From Craspedostauros australis (lineage: Eukaryota; Bacillariophyta; Bacillariophyceae; Mastogloiales; Achnanthaceae), in the NCBI GenBank assembly GCA_026770025.1, contig JAMXDE010000009.1, positions 1,835,001 to 1,899,000 on the forward strand: a DNA stretch of 64,000 nucleotides, written 5' to 3'. Of this stretch, positions 20,169 to 32,284 are shown piece by piece. The notes below the pieces were generated by a model. It saw nothing but the letters and a program-made list of their open reading frames with translations, did not search any database and was not told the origin of the DNA. Position 1 is the stretch's first letter. Each line of letters starts with the position of its first letter. A program made the position numbers and the translations under genes.

Positions 20169-22582
20169 AACCCACTTGCCGCCATCTTGGGAGGCCGCAC
20201 AGACCATACTACAACTAGCTTTCTTGCTTTCAGTCAACTCACGTTCCGACGTGAGATGAAGGGGAGTAATAGAGCTAAACTAGAATCTACCTTAGTGGAG
20301 GACACTACGAACCACTCGATTCGACAACAGTCCATTCGATCGATTGGCCAGCTCATCAGAACAGTTAGGATTCGGACGTAGACGGCGCGAATCGGTGGAG
20401 GAAGCCTCTTGGATCTGCCGGCTTCGGGATAGCCGTGTGATGCAGTTCAAGAGAGGTGTACTGATTGAAGAGTTAACTGTAACGATGAGTAGAAGAGTGC
20501 TTTGTAGCTAATCCTTGTCTGTTATTATGAGTTAGCTTGTAGTGTTAGTAGGGTGAAGAAACGATGCCACACAACTTGGCGAGACCCTGCACTGATGTAC
20601 TTGGTTCAGTGCTCAAGGGTAGATGATCATAACAGTGCCTTGCTCTCCACACATGTAGATACACTGCAGTGTAGGCCATGACGCATGTTGGCGACAGTCA
20701 TGAAGCAGTGGCTGTGGCTGGAGCTGACCCTCGGATTCCATTGCTCAAGTTGAAGCAAGTTGGATACACACGTTAAGACTGCGGCAGTGGTGCAGTAGTC
20801 GTCAGCATGAAGGGAATCGAGGAATGTTGTAGTAAGAGGATCTGAGGAGCATATAGTTCCCAAGGTGGGGTGTGAGTCAGATCGGTCATGCTTGAGTCAT
20901 GATGGATTCGTGAATGGAGGAGAGAAAGGAGGAGAAAAGATTTGGTGGTCGATCAAGTCGGAAGATTTCGCGCCAAAACAAGAATTTCTCCAATTGGGTT
21001 GATACCGTGTCCGGTAATAGTCTGTCCCTTATTGAATCTCAACTAGAACCCACATTTGGGAACTGATCCAGATTGTTGAAGTAGATCTTTGGCGACCTGT
21101 GTCAGACATGTTGAAGGGTTCCGATAACCAAGACACCGATCCCATCACATCGCCAAAACGCCAGCGCACGAATACAAGCAAACACGGTGAGGATGACAAC
21201 CCACAGAACGCACACCAGCGTCCATCACCTTGCAACCAACTCAGTGAACGGACCCCCATCCGCAGTACTCAAGCTACACGACCTGTACAGCAAATCCTTT
21301 AGGGCAACATTGGAGATCCACCCCATGGAGAAGACCAATAGCAATAACACTCATAATCCGCATGTTTCTTCACCCATCATTAGTATTCTCAATTGACTAC
21401 TTGTGATCTAGAAGACTCATGTTTGGACTGCTTGTCAATCAAGCCTCTGCCCTACAGCTAACAACAGCCAACAAGACAACAGCCATTACATTTGGGTTCT
21501 TTTATTTGCTTCAAGGCTCCTTTGCACTTGTGGCTGGATCGGTACTTTTGGTTGTGTTGATGTTGTCCCTTGCGCCTTGGCGTTCTTGCAGGAGGATTGT
21601 GCTGCATGGTTGCCCAGGATGCATACCATGCCATGTTGATCATGTGCACACTGCATGTTGTCGGAGAAGAAAAATGGAAACAGCAACAGTGGCAAGAATG
21701 TGGCTTGGCTGAGCTGTGCATGCATCATTCACAGGATTGGCAGCCGAGGTGAAGACGATGTCGTGGTGATTGGCAAAGCACTGTCGTCTGCGTCGTACAG
21801 ATCGCCAATGCCCTTCGTCGAATTCTGAGACGATTGGATTTTGTTGGTTTCCATTGTGAGATTGGTTGACGCGGACTCATGTTGGCTGTCCTGGCGTGGC
21901 ACATTCTGTTGTTGCTTCGCACAGTCATCACGTTGTCTTTTGGAGGAAGAGTCACACGATGTCTCTTCCTCTGTTGCGACTCGTTTTTCATGACGTGGAA
22001 TTTGTTCCCTGTGACGTAGAAGACGGATCAGCGAGAGCAAACACGAAATAGCTCTAAATATCCAATCGCCGTTTCTCCCAAAAGCAAGCAAACCAGTGGC
22101 AACAAGGGGCCAAAACTCTACAACTAGTGCTATCGCGACACCGTTTTACATTGAGTGCAGGTAGTAGTTGGATCATGGCCAATACGCAAGTGCATGCTGT
22201 GAGTAGAGCAGAAAAGAGCACGCTCCGTGGGCGGCCTTGTGAGACCGTTCCTGTTGCAGTCTGCCATTCATGTGGATGGTCATATTTTACACATGCCTGT
22301 ATCCGCAGGTTACTGTTAATTGCATCTGCCGGTTTAATAAGTCTAATGTGGTCCGTGGACGTTGCTCAGTTTGAAAGACTCTGGAGAGAGTGATAGAGAG
22401 AGTGCGACTTGGTGCCATCAGTCGCACCCCCCGCCATTGACGCGACGTTATACGTGGTCTATCATCCATTTCACTCATCCATCTCTCCTTCATGTGTCCA
22501 TTTCATCATCCCATCCATATGGTTGTCCATTCATGCCCACATGGTATCCTTGCTACTTGCACCTCCCGACTGGAAGCCAATG
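20169..22582. other. Mainly repeat-derived sequence, no supported gene
   Basis: No intact gene is seen. About 21310-21470 is related to 60550-60720, and a shorter match (AGCTAAACTAG) near 20270 pairs with about 60210. This suggests both stretches come from one old element. The rest up to the TTL-like gene has only short frames. Confidence 0.45.
21310..21470 (+). repeat. Dispersed repeat, copy 1
   Basis: It shares CATCATTAGTA, CTCAAT, ACTACTTGTGA, AGAAGACTCA and AAGCCTCTG in the same order with 60550-60720. Identity looks to be roughly 70-75 percent by eye. It lies downstream of the decayed C element, so it may be that element's 3' portion. Confidence 0.6.
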
Positions 22583-24250
22583 CTATCCGTCAACCTTCAA
22601 GAGGTCTCTGACGGGAAGGAAGTTTGGAGCACCTTCGCCAAGTGTCAGGTGGATCAGATCCTTGAAGAATCCACGCAGATGATCTTGGAAGGACTCTTTG
22701 ATGGTTTCTTTGGGCGGCGCTGCTGGATTGACGTTGACCTCCAGCAGGTAGAGTCTGGACTCCTCCGTCACCATGATGTCCAAACCAGCGATGGCAAACT
22801 TGCGAACGTAGTCCATGCTCGCGTCATCTTGGCTAGCGCTGTAGCTGACACGCCGGGTCATGTCCTCGACGAAGTGCACTCCAAAAATCTTGGCCACGAA
22901 GGCCTCGACTTTGTTCTTCATGTCGCGTTCTACGAGCTCTGTCACTTCATCCAACAGCACGCGTTCCGTCGACGCGGAGCCTGCCCCATTGGTGATGTGC
23001 GATCGACGGTTCCTGGATCCATCTTCCCGTTCTGACACGGGTTCGCTGGCTATCCGGATTTCATGCCGGTTGTACAAATAGAGATCCAGTATCTCCCCGT
23101 CGCCGTCGAGATTTTCCACAGCTGCGATGTACGTGCGGATGTGGAACTTGCGTCGATCTCGGATGAGCAAGCACGGGTATACTTCTGCTTGTAGCACTGT
23201 GATGCCAAAGTCGTCACGGTTGACGAGGCGATAATTGGATTGAGGTGAGATGGTTGTCGCCATTTTGGTTTTTGCGATTATCCGTTGTGCGTTGGTTTGT
23301 TCGTCGAAGTGGAGAGGAGGAAGAGAGTGAGTAATGGCGTACAATGAATGGAAGGAACAGGGAAACTCTGCGTGCGACCAGTCATTCGCAACGCCCATTG
23401 CAGTGTGCCACTTATAACACTGCGCGTGGTTGCGCGTATGTTTATGGTACACATGCATACACTCACCCCAACTTGGAATCCGACCCTTCTGCGCGATCAA
23501 ATTGTCCAACAAATCCGACTCTTCGACGGCCCGTTTCCTGTGCTCTTCCAAAATGCCGTGGATTTCATCTGCCGTTTGGACGAAGTAAATTCCGGTGCCT
23601 TGCGATCCCATCGGCTCCTTGAGGACGGCCACCTGCTTGGCGTTGTTGTTAGATGCCAGCATGGGCATGGCATTGCCCACCAAGTTTTTGCATTCCTCGC
23701 GCGTCACATCCCAATTCAAGAGCTGAGACGGCGGCGATAACTCGAGCTCCGAACACCGGCATCTTTGGATGGTGCGGACCAGCTCATCCTTGTCCTCCAG
23801 GCCATCCAAAGCCTCCGAGATGCCGTGCACGGCCTCCAACAATTCCGGCACATCGCCCTCCGCGTGTCGCTCGATTTCCAAACGCAACGTGCATGGACGG
23901 TTGGGCTTGCGATTTCGCCGGCGATTGCGCGCGCTGGGCTGTGACGACGAGGCTGCTGCATCGCCATTCTCGACGCCCAGTTTGCGGCTCAACAATTCGG
24001 CAGTGCTCCCAACCTCTTGTAATTTTGGAACTTCGGAAAGGGTTTCGGTCAGCACCCAAGCCCACGGACTTCGCACGATGTAGTTGACTGCGTGGGTTGG
24101 ATTGTGGAGCAAAGAGTCTTTCGTTTTGTCTTGGTCGATTTGCTGCGGAGGTGCAGAAGCCTTGGCCGCAGCTTCCGATTTGCGAGATGGAGACTTTCCA
24201 TTCCGTTTCCTCGTCGGGCTTCGATTCTTTTTCTTTCCAAACAGCGGCAT
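22583..24250 (-). CDS. TTL-like (tubulin tyrosine ligase/polyglutamylase) ATP-grasp protein
   Basis: 555 residues if read straight through from ATG 24248-24250. The N-terminus is basic and Ser-rich (MPLFGKKKNRSPTRKRNGK). The ATP-grasp signature follows in order: VLKEPMGSQGTGIY (nucleotide-binding lysine and glycine loop), LLIRDRRKFHIRTYI (the KFDxR box of TTLs), and GLDIMVTEESRLYLLEVNVN (metal-binding E-x-N). TTL enzymes add amino acids to tubulin or other C-termini. The substrate here is not knowable from sequence. A strong donor (GTGAGT at 23461-23466, minus strand) and an AG at 23368 define a possible 99 bp intron that keeps frame. It would remove the odd His/Cys-rich stretch after GRIPSWG. 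I list the unspliced frame and leave the splice open. Confidence 0.75.
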   Translation of the reverse strand: MPLFGKKKNRSPTRKRNGKSPSRKSEAAAKASAPPQQIDQDKTKDSLLHNPTHAVNYIVRSPWAWVLTETLSEVPKLQEVGSTAELLSRKLGVENGDAAASSSQPSARNRRRNRKPNRPCTLRLEIERHAEGDVPELLEAVHGISEALDGLEDKDELVRTIQRCRCSELELSPPSQLLNWDVTREECKNLVGNAMPMLASNNNAKQVAVLKEPMGSQGTGIYFVQTADEIHGILEEHRKRAVEESDLLDNLIAQKGRIPSWGECMHVYHKHTRNHAQCYKWHTAMGVANDWSHAEFPCSFHSLYAITHSLPPLHFDEQTNAQRIIAKTKMATTISPQSNYRLVNRDDFGITVLQAEVYPCLLIRDRRKFHIRTYIAAVENLDGDGEILDLYLYNRHEIRIASEPVSEREDGSRNRRSHITNGAGSASTERVLLDEVTELVERDMKNKVEAFVAKIFGVHFVEDMTRRVSYSASQDDASMDYVRKFAIAGLDIMVTEESRLYLLEVNVNPAAPPKETIKESFQDHLRGFFKDLIHLTLGEGAPNFLPVRDLLKVDG

Positions 24251-25238
24251 GGTGCTGCTCTCTCCGTCCTAGTATAGTAATGAGTATCGAAGCCTGCGGC
24301 TGCGGTTGCTGTGATCGTTGGTATAGAATATGTATCGTAGACGCAATGGAAAGCGCCGGATAGTCAGGTTGGGATGGGTGATTGATTGAATGATTGATTG
24401 ATCGCGTGAAAAGGAGACGGACAATGTGATGACGTACTTCCAGTGACAGAATTCGACAACGACTTTCAGCGCCTCGATCTTCAACCTGGGGTCTGCCGAC
24501 ACTGTGCTTCGCTCTTGCGATGATCACCTTCGGATGAAGGCGGCGCTGGTGGTATCGCAGCTGCTGCAGTTGTTGTCGATGGGGCGTGGCTTACAGTTCA
24601 CTCTGGCAAGGCCTGTGTCTGCTTCTGTGGATGTTGCTATGGATGGATGGATGGATGGATGGATGTTGCTTTGGATGGTTGTGGAGGAGGAGTGCGTGCA
24701 ATGGGACATGTCAGGATGATGTGAATGCCTTCACCGCTCTTGTTGCTGTTTGCATTCGTCATTTGACACGCTTTTTTGGTTGGTTGGCGAGAAAAGTCAA
24801 ACATACTCGTGACTGCAGGCCTGTCACTCGATACCAGTCACGACCAACAAGGCAAGACATGGCTCGGACGATCCGCGAAACCCAATGTGGCGGTTGAACA
24901 AGATGATGCCAGTGAACGCCATCACATCTTCCCGGAGGCAACTGGATTATTCGTGCGTACCAAAGTATGTAAGATTCAATACGCTAAGCTTTCCTATCCG
25001 TTGCTGCCATCTTGAATTCGCTTGGCAACGCCGCAAGATGCTCCATTCATTTTACTTTGCGAGTACTCGGGAGGAATACCTGCAAAAGAGCTTGCGGATA
25101 ATGATAGCTGCCTTGTGACGTTGCTGGTACCGCTCCACGCGACGTCGCTGCCGCATGGGAGATGTCGGGTATGCTCCATCGCGCTTTCAGTCCATGTCGC
25201 GTTCCACTGTGTATGTTGCGTGCATTGACCGTGTGCCA
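24251..25238. other. Intergenic with a short ATGG tandem repeat
   Basis: No coding support. An (ATGG)n run lies at about 24640-24664. The stretch holds the upstream region of the TTL-like gene and the 3' end of the desaturase gene. Confidence 0.5.
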
Positions 25239-27002
25239 TCAGCATGCTCGGTTGTGAATCCAGCTGAACGTCTTGGGCACGACCTCCTCGTTGACCTGCT
25301 TCTTTCGGTTCATCGATCGTTCCGCCAATTTGCGGTACCGATCCGGCAGTTTGCAAAGGTATTCGCGTTCCTTCTCCGCCTCCGACGAGAGTCCTTCCAG
25401 GTTTTCCAAATCCCACGTGTCGACCAGATGCCGTATGATTTCCGCGTAATCCACCGCCGTGTAGACACCGAGCCGCTGCGCGACGTCCGCGAAGTCGCCG
25501 TAAAGATTCGGATTGACGCCGTCCGTCATGAGCTCGGCCGGCATGACGATCTGACCACGCATCATTTCTCCGAAGACATGCAGCAGACCGTCCGGATCGC
25601 GCTTGAGGATTTCGGTGACGAAGGTTTGGTAGGCTTTCTCGTGACGACCTTCGTCGCCGGCGATTTTCGCGCAAATGCGGCTGAGGTTCTTATCTCCGGC
25701 GCTGCGTGCCATTCGGCCGACGTTGCCGTGGGAGATCTTGGTGGCGCGTTCCTGAAAGGACGTGTAGACGAAGCCTCGGTACGGATCCTTCTGCGCGTTG
25801 GGGTTGAAGCCCGACGTGATGAGGTGCTGCACGGTGACTTCGATGGCGCGCATGTCGCATCGACCACCCAGGTAGAGGTACTTATTGAGGAGATCTCCAT
25901 GCCGATTCTCCTCGGAAGTCCAGCCTCTGCTCCAGCGCGCCCATGGCGAGTCGGTGCTGCCAGTTGGGTCGTCGCATCCTTCGAATGTGTTGAGCAGGGT
26001 CTGGTAGGTCGGCAACGCCTCCTCGGTGACCATGTCGCCCACCAGGACGACCAGCAGATCGTCGTCAATTGTGGCGGCCTGCGCTCTCATGTCCTTCACC
26101 TCATCCTCCCAGCCTTCTTGGGAGAGATCCGGGAGGTAATCCTGAGGCTGCCATGCCTTGTCGCCTGTCTCCAGCAGCTGCATACAGCATGACATTCGTT
26201 GTAGCATTGCAGGTGTTGTTTATGAGTGCGATTGCCATCGTGAGCATATGTGAATGTGCATGTATGGATGTACATGTATGGATGTACATGTATGGATGTG
26301 CATGGGGGATGAGATGAATGAGATGAATGAGATGAATGAGGTGAGTGAACAGGTGAGACAAGAACTGACCGAATCGTGTGATCACGTTGCATAAATCCCA
26401 AGCCCGAACTTTGATGGGGAACAGCGCATCGTAAACGCGCGGGGCGCAGATTTTCCGGAGGTGATTGATAAGATGCCAATCAATCAGCAAACAACCTCCA
26501 CCAGGTTGGCTGCTTCCATTCGTTTTGAGGGTCATCATGATGGGTGCATGGATAGATAAATGGAAGAACGCATGCACGTATTAACATGAAACAGAACGCC
26601 ATCTCTCACATGGCATACCCAGCACAATGCGAGGCTGCCTTGATTTGCGTCAGTTGAACTCACAATGTCGTCGACCATCTTGCCAGCAATTGGCGCCAAA
26701 TCCTCAATGACTTCGACATGCTTGGGATACAAGTAGCTCGTCGCTTGCAGCCGCTGGTGCAGAGAATGCTGATCGAAATCCACGCCGCAGATGTCCTGGT
26801 ACTCCTTTCTAGTGACGACATCGGGATTGACGGCGACTCGCAGCGCCGTTGTGGGGCAGACCCTCGATGCTGTGGCCGCCTTGGTTGCCGCTTTGGACTG
26901 TGGTATCGACGCGGCTCTGCTGGTGACACCAGGCTTCGCTTGGAATGCGCAGCTGACGGCCGCCATTGACGCCGCGAGGCTGATCTTCAGGAGTGTCACC
27001 AT
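25239..27002 (-). CDS. Plastid stearoyl-ACP delta-9 desaturase, two exons
   Basis: Exon 1 is 26664-27002 and exon 2 is 25239-26177. The 486 bp intron has GTGAGT...GCAG borders in phase 0, giving 425 residues. The enzyme puts a cis double bond at C9 of stearoyl-ACP in the plastid stroma, using ferredoxin electrons. Residues 1-19 are a signal peptide (MVTLLKISLAASMAAVSCA), followed by F-Q-A-K-P and a Ser/Ala/Lys-rich transit part, the secondary-plastid pattern with Phe at the cleavage site. Di-iron ligands are in place: TEE at 164-166, EENRH at 202-206 and DEGRHE at 288-293. The joint reads MVDDI-LLETGDKAWQPQDYLPD, which matches the family's WQPQDFLP block and confirms the splice. A (GATT)n run sits in the 5' UTR at about 27048-27072, and ATGTA/GATGA-type tandem repeats fill part of the intron (26260-26345). 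Confidence 0.93.
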
Positions 27003-29083
27003 GTTGGATGCTTGCTGCTTCCGATTGCTTCCTTGGTCGGTGACTGTTGATTGATTGATTGATTGATTGACTGCTTGATTGACTCCTTGATTGCTCGTTC
27101 TTTGCTCAAGTCGAGGACCAGTCTCCTCTGTGCTTTTCAATGGACTTGTCGTCGATGTCGGAGGCGAGGACTGTCGCTGAGGGTGCACAAGTGCAAACGG
27201 AGCACAAGGACGCGCAAACGCAGCGTGACTTCTTGGTTGCTTCGTTCGTTGTCTTCTTGCTTCGTCTCTTCTTGCTCTCTCTCTCTCTCTCGGCGTGGTT
27301 GTCTCCCTCTTTGGTCGTCGAGGCGCGCTCTCGGCGAAACAGCCGTCAGGATTTTTCTCCTCCCTTTGACACGTCCACACGTTCGTCTTTTTCATTTTCT
27401 GTCAAAGTTGATGATGTTCGTCGACTGGCCGATCTTCGCTGATGTTCCTGAGTTTTGTTTGGTCAACACCGTGTCGCAATCGATTCGAAAATGTGAAGCG
27501 TCAGTCATACCCGAATTCCAAATGGTCGATGTCAGCGGATCCAATTGGTCCATTCGATTCGTGTTTATGGTCGAGTCACACGTCAGACATTGGCGTCATC
27601 TACATGCATCAATACAATCCATGGCGACGTGGTAACGAACACGAACCATTCGATGGCAGGATGACCGACTCGGCGCTTTGTTGCGAAACAGGAGTGAATT
27701 TGGCGTTGACAGCTCGTGAAAACACGCAGGTGCCTGTTACGGAGATGACAAGAGACGGTGGCATCATTGACGTCATGCTCGCACGCACGACCGCCAAAAA
27801 GCAACACAACCGTGATGATGTTCGAGCTGGTGGGGTGGAGGGTGTCACGCCTGGGTTGATTGATGGCTATGGCGACTAATTGCGCGCGTGTGGTAGGTCG
27901 CATACGACAAATATGTATTGGTAGGTATGGTGGATGTCGGTGGATGTCTGACGTCTATTGTATTGTGTTATAAGAGGAATGAAGATGGCGATCTGGAGAA
28001 TCGTAGTCCTCTAGGACTCCACCAATACAGTGGGATAACATCCTCTGCTCATTTCCACGCATCATGGCCTTCTGATGATCATGTTCGTGCTCTATCTACT
28101 CCCACTTCAAGTTTATCTATTTCTAGGCTACCAGCGGGATATCTTGTGCCCAAAAGCGTTGCACAATGCGGCATCGTGCTGTGATGTGATTTCCTTCGAT
28201 TCGATGAAATTCAATTCAACAAAGTTCACAGATATCCTGCAGTGGGCAGGGCATTGTCTTCGCCATCGTCGGTTCCATGAACATTGTGGCATGGACGTCG
28301 GGCGGAGGAAGAGCAAACGCCCAGGCGCGAATGGGCGTGTCGCGTTGTGCTTCCGCGTATTCGCAGTCTTGCGTGTGTGTACAAGAGTATTGGAAACGCC
28401 ATACCATCGTTCCCACAAGCGCATGCAGTCCTCAACGTGGCTGTGTATCATGCTGCAATCGATGCGTGAAAAGTAAATGAGCAATGGCAAGAGAAAAGAC
28501 CAGTTGACGTACTCCAACATACGCAATGATTGGTGATGCAACATAATGTGAGTGAGCCTGAATGCAAGAACATCGTCAAATGCACGAAGGAATGCGGACT
28601 TGGACAGCAACAACCAACACTAGGCACATCCACATTCAGTCACCTGCTTTGCCTCTGTACGAAATGTTCTCCTGCATTGTCGTGGAGTAATTCTAGAGCT
28701 TTTTCAATAATCTTCATTGGCAAAAGCGAGGTGACGATGGTCGTCACATTGTATTATAAATATAATGCATGATTCAAACAAGACACGCGGATCAGTGCAA
28801 TACGCTGTTGTGCAGTGTACCGTACTGGTTATATACGCTGCACCATATCGTCCATTGGCACGCACCTTCTTATTGCCTGTGCCTCTTGTGTCCGTTCTGT
28901 TCACAAGGGTCGTTGAACCAACCATACCGGTTTGGCTGGAGTGGAGTGACGGGGATTCCCTCCATTCCGCACCAACGACGATCTGCTTTGTTTCGGGCAC
29001 AACGGAGGCCAAGAGCCGCAACCCTCCGTGTAGGCACCTCCGCTGGAATCATGTCGTCTCCACTCCTCCGCGTCACATCGCAA
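27003..29083. other. Intergenic, no supported gene
   Basis: About 2 kb. It starts with the desaturase 5' UTR/promoter (GATT repeats, then a CT-rich run near 27283). Several short open frames lack motifs or clean starts and I do not support them. Confidence 0.5.
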
Positions 29084-29467
29084 TCAATCTGTGATGCCAC
29101 GGATGTGAACCGTGTATGTTGGCGGGAATGGCTGACCGATCTTCCAATGAAAGAGGATGCGACATAGACACAGAATGACAGCCATTATCACGATGAAGGC
29201 GAGCAGGTGATTCTCCGCCATTGTCAGCAACTGACGCGACAGCTCACCATCGCTGTTGTCATTGCCTCGCACTATCATCGCATCCGCATCAGTGTCATGG
29301 TGGATGTGGTTGTCATGAGGTGCTTCTCGATGATCGTTATGGAAGCGCGGCAGCAATGATGAGACCTGAAACGCTGCTGCCATATCCTCTTCATCTTCGT
29401 CATGATTGCCGTGGTCCCGTGTGCTACTTCTTCGGCGGCCTCGATATCGCGCCAACAGCGACGACAT
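29084..29467 (-). CDS. Small single-pass membrane protein, hypothetical
   Basis: 127 residues from ATG 29465-29467. Residues 1-85 are hydrophilic with Arg-, His- and Asp-rich runs. One clear hydrophobic segment follows near residues 87-107 (LLAFIVIMAVILCLC), then a short tail. The topology fits a C-terminally anchored protein. I recognise no family. It could also be the last exon of a larger gene, or chance, since the window has many open frames of this size. Confidence 0.35.
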   Translation of the reverse strand: MSSLLARYRGRRRSSTRDHGNHDEDEEDMAAAFQVSSLLPRFHNDHREAPHDNHIHHDTDADAMIVRGNDNSDGELSRQLLTMAENHLLAFIVIMAVILCLCRILFHWKIGQPFPPTYTVHIRGITD

Positions 29468-30122
29468 CTATGGACATCAGTTGATTGTGATCATGGAATG
29501 TAGTGCCATGGATGCTGATCGTACTACAATACTTCTTCTGCCACGATACATGGAAGGAATTCCTTGTTTGTGGACTACTCGCGAATGTGCCGCGCTCGTG
29601 CGAGTGGCGATGAGCACCAACTGTTTCACACCGTCGACGGTGCTGGTCTCTGTTCGTTGAGAATGTCTGTGGATCTTGAGGCTGAGAGAGAGGCAGAGGA
29701 GAGGATGTGAGTGATGGATACGGATACTGGTGGTGTTGTTTTGAGAGGAGCCGGCATCTGGTCCGTGGTTGGCTGTGGTTGGTTGTGACGATGAATGACT
29801 GAAACGACTACAATGACCACTTCTCATTTGAAATCCGAGGAAATTCGCCAACCAGACGGACACATCAACTGTTGCGTCGTTGAGCATCCAATGACATCAC
29901 ATCATCCCTCTCTCTCTCTCTGTTCTGTTCTGTTCCGAGACGATGACGATCAACGATTTGAGCACCAACAAACATCGTCGTCGCGATGGCCATCATGGAA
30001 GACAGTCGTATGCGCTGGAGTAGTCGTAGTTGGCAGGGCAAGAGCATCGATTGGAACATCGATCGGCACCAACATCAGCATCAACATCAGCATCAACACC
30101 AGGGCACATTGACGTGGCGACC

Positions 30123-31730
30123 ATGGAGCATCATCCAAGCCATGATCCAAGCCCAGTACAGGTGCAGGCAGGTGGAGAGCACACGCTCGTGCTTGATAGA
30201 CGTCATGGATCCATCTTTTCGGCCGGTGCCTGCGGATTGGGTTGGTGTCGACTTCATCCAGTGACCGAGGCGTTGTTCCACTTTCGGAAGGTGCATCACA
30301 TGCGCCACGTAGATGGGGTCAAATCGTCACCATCAAGACCATCCAATGCAACAGCTACAGCAGCTACGACAACGACGACACCGACGACGAAGACGACACC
30401 GACGACAACGAGCACGGAGCCGTTCAAAATGATGCACGCATCCTACTATCACAACCTTGCAGTGGGTGCTCAAAGTGGAATGCTATATTCGTGGGGTTGC
30501 GGGACATTCACGGAAGATTCCGGTGTCATGGATGGCGTCATTCCGGCACTGGGCCAAGTCCCAAGCAAAGACGGTCCACCCATCACCGATCGCGGCCAAG
30601 GTCCCACCACAGTTCCTCTTGCCCACGACGGTCACAATCCAGCTGACACGAATGCTGCGGACAGCATCGTCGCCATCTCGGGTGGTGCGTACCACTCCAT
30701 TGTTCTCCAGGCATCCGGCCGGGTGCTGACATTTGGGGCAGGCCAGCTTGGGCAGCTCGGGCGCAAGATTGTTCGCGATTGTACGATGGATGGCACAGGC
30801 GATGCATCAGGTCTTCCTGTGGATCCCGCACCAACCTCCGTCGAAGGACTGCCATCGCCTCATGAAGATCCCGTCACTGGCGTCGGTGCTGGATTTTACA
30901 ACACGTTCGCAGTGTGCCGATCGGGGGCCCTGTACTGCGCTGGCGAGAATCAGAATCAGCAATGCGGAGCCATGCGAAATGGAGCTCGGAACCTCATGAA
31001 GATGACGCGTGTCGAAGAATTTGGCGCTGAGGTTCTGCATGGCGGCGACGATAAGGGAATGGCGCAAGGTGGCGGAGATCGAATTGATCAAGTGGAGGGT
31101 GGGTATTGTCATACCTTGATCAAGACCCTGCGTGGCAAGCTCTTTTCGTTGGGTTGTGGTGATGATGGGCAGAGAGGTGATGGCATGCTCTCGTTGGATG
31201 CGGACGACGACGACGATGGCAATAATGAGGAGGGCACTGTCGTCCATGAATCTTCGCACCCTCCGAACCCTGCTCATGATACCACAGTGGCCAGGCCGGT
31301 GGTCTCGCGGATCAAGCTGCCCAACGATGAATTGGTCGCTAAAATCGCTGCAGGTGCAAACCACAGTGTCGTGCTCACAACCAATGGCAACGTCTTCGCC
31401 TTTGGTGCAAATGATGTGGGGCAATGTGGCGTCACAGCAAGGCCTCATGTCAGCACCACCCAAACCAATAGCGATGGTGACGACGGCGATGATGATGAAG
31501 ATGGTTCTGACCAGATGGACAACATCAGTGTCCCGACCAGAGTTCCTTTGCCGACTCAGGACATCGTTGATGTTTCTGCAGGATACGCTCACAGCGTGGT
31601 GACTGTTGGGACTGGAGATGTGTATGTCTTTGGTCAGAACGACAATGGTCAACTTGGCATTGGGCGAAGTGATGTGGAGAGTATGGCTGAGCCTACAAAA
31701 CTTAATGGATTACATCGCTGTTCAGAGTGA
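30123..31730 (+). CDS. RCC1-repeat protein, seven-bladed propeller
   Basis: 535 residues from ATG 30123. The frame is open further 5' but only from a TTG. Seven RCC1 repeats can be picked out by their G-x-x-H-S/T-h-h-L...G-x-h-h-x-F/W-G pattern: GGEHTLVLD, SYYHNLAVG, GGAYHSIVL, GAGFYNTFAV, EGGYCHTLIK, AAGANHSVVL and SAGYAHSVVT. That is a complete propeller. Long acidic or Thr-rich inserts sit between blades 1 and 2 (a TTTTTPTTKTTPTTT run) and in later blades (DADDDDDGNNEEG, DGDDGDDDEDGSD). The family includes Ran exchange factors and many other regulators. Nothing here specifies Ran. The inserts make a plain RCC1 orthologue less likely. A further 5' exon cannot be excluded. Confidence 0.85.
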   Translation: MEHHPSHDPSPVQVQAGGEHTLVLDRRHGSIFSAGACGLGWCRLHPVTEALFHFRKVHHMRHVDGVKSSPSRPSNATATAATTTTTPTTKTTPTTTSTEPFKMMHASYYHNLAVGAQSGMLYSWGCGTFTEDSGVMDGVIPALGQVPSKDGPPITDRGQGPTTVPLAHDGHNPADTNAADSIVAISGGAYHSIVLQASGRVLTFGAGQLGQLGRKIVRDCTMDGTGDASGLPVDPAPTSVEGLPSPHEDPVTGVGAGFYNTFAVCRSGALYCAGENQNQQCGAMRNGARNLMKMTRVEEFGAEVLHGGDDKGMAQGGGDRIDQVEGGYCHTLIKTLRGKLFSLGCGDDGQRGDGMLSLDADDDDDGNNEEGTVVHESSHPPNPAHDTTVARPVVSRIKLPNDELVAKIAAGANHSVVLTTNGNVFAFGANDVGQCGVTARPHVSTTQTNSDGDDGDDDEDGSDQMDNISVPTRVPLPTQDIVDVSAGYAHSVVTVGTGDVYVFGQNDNGQLGIGRSDVESMAEPTKLNGLHRCSE

Positions 31731-32284
31731 ACGTGCTGTTCGGTTCGATGATCATTCCCGGTCACCCCCTCTCAAGAGAGTGGAGGAGCGTCCAACAATT
31801 ATTTCCAGTCAAGTAATGAAACGCAACGTTACATCGTGGGGGGCGCCCTCACGCAATAGGACTTGCTCTCTGGTCGACACTGTTGCACGTCGCATCCAAC
31901 TGGTAGGGCAACTCCCACACTCCGTGCACGCGTTCATGACGTGGCAAATGTATGTGCCATCCAAAGATAACCATAAGCAGTGACCGCATGTCATGGATTC
32001 AGTATTCCAGGCATTGGTACAGGATGAGGCAAAGCTCCATTGCGTGGGATTCATCTGCTACCATAGTAGTAACGATCTCATCATTCCTCGAACTGAGTAT
32101 TGTACTTGGTGACAGGTCTGGCGATTGTTCTTCGTCGTAAATTCGATTCGACACTCCAACTTCACCATTCGCACATCTTCACATATAAAATAGTATTATA
32201 CTCATGACGACATGGACGCACTCAAACAAAACAAGGCAGATTTTGTATTATCGCGCCCATCCTCTTCGTGCTACCCTGGCGACA
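31731..32284. other. Short region between convergent genes
   Basis: It holds the 3' ends of the RCC1 protein gene and SNW1. No other feature is seen. Confidence 0.5.

Noticed and set aside
21419-21712. 97-codon frame with hydrophobic start, membrane-protein-like
   Set aside because: Its first part is the dispersed repeat also found at 60.6 kb, so the hydrophobic look is a by-product of repeat sequence.
25155-26192. 345-codon open frame on the plus strand
   Set aside because: Exactly antisense to desaturase exon 2, whose di-iron motifs prove the minus strand codes. It is a codon-bias shadow.
28128-28613. 161-codon minus-strand frame
   Set aside because: Overlapping frames are open on both strands, with no motif and no good context.
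30807-31652. 281-codon open frame on the minus strand
   Set aside because: Antisense to the RCC1 repeats.
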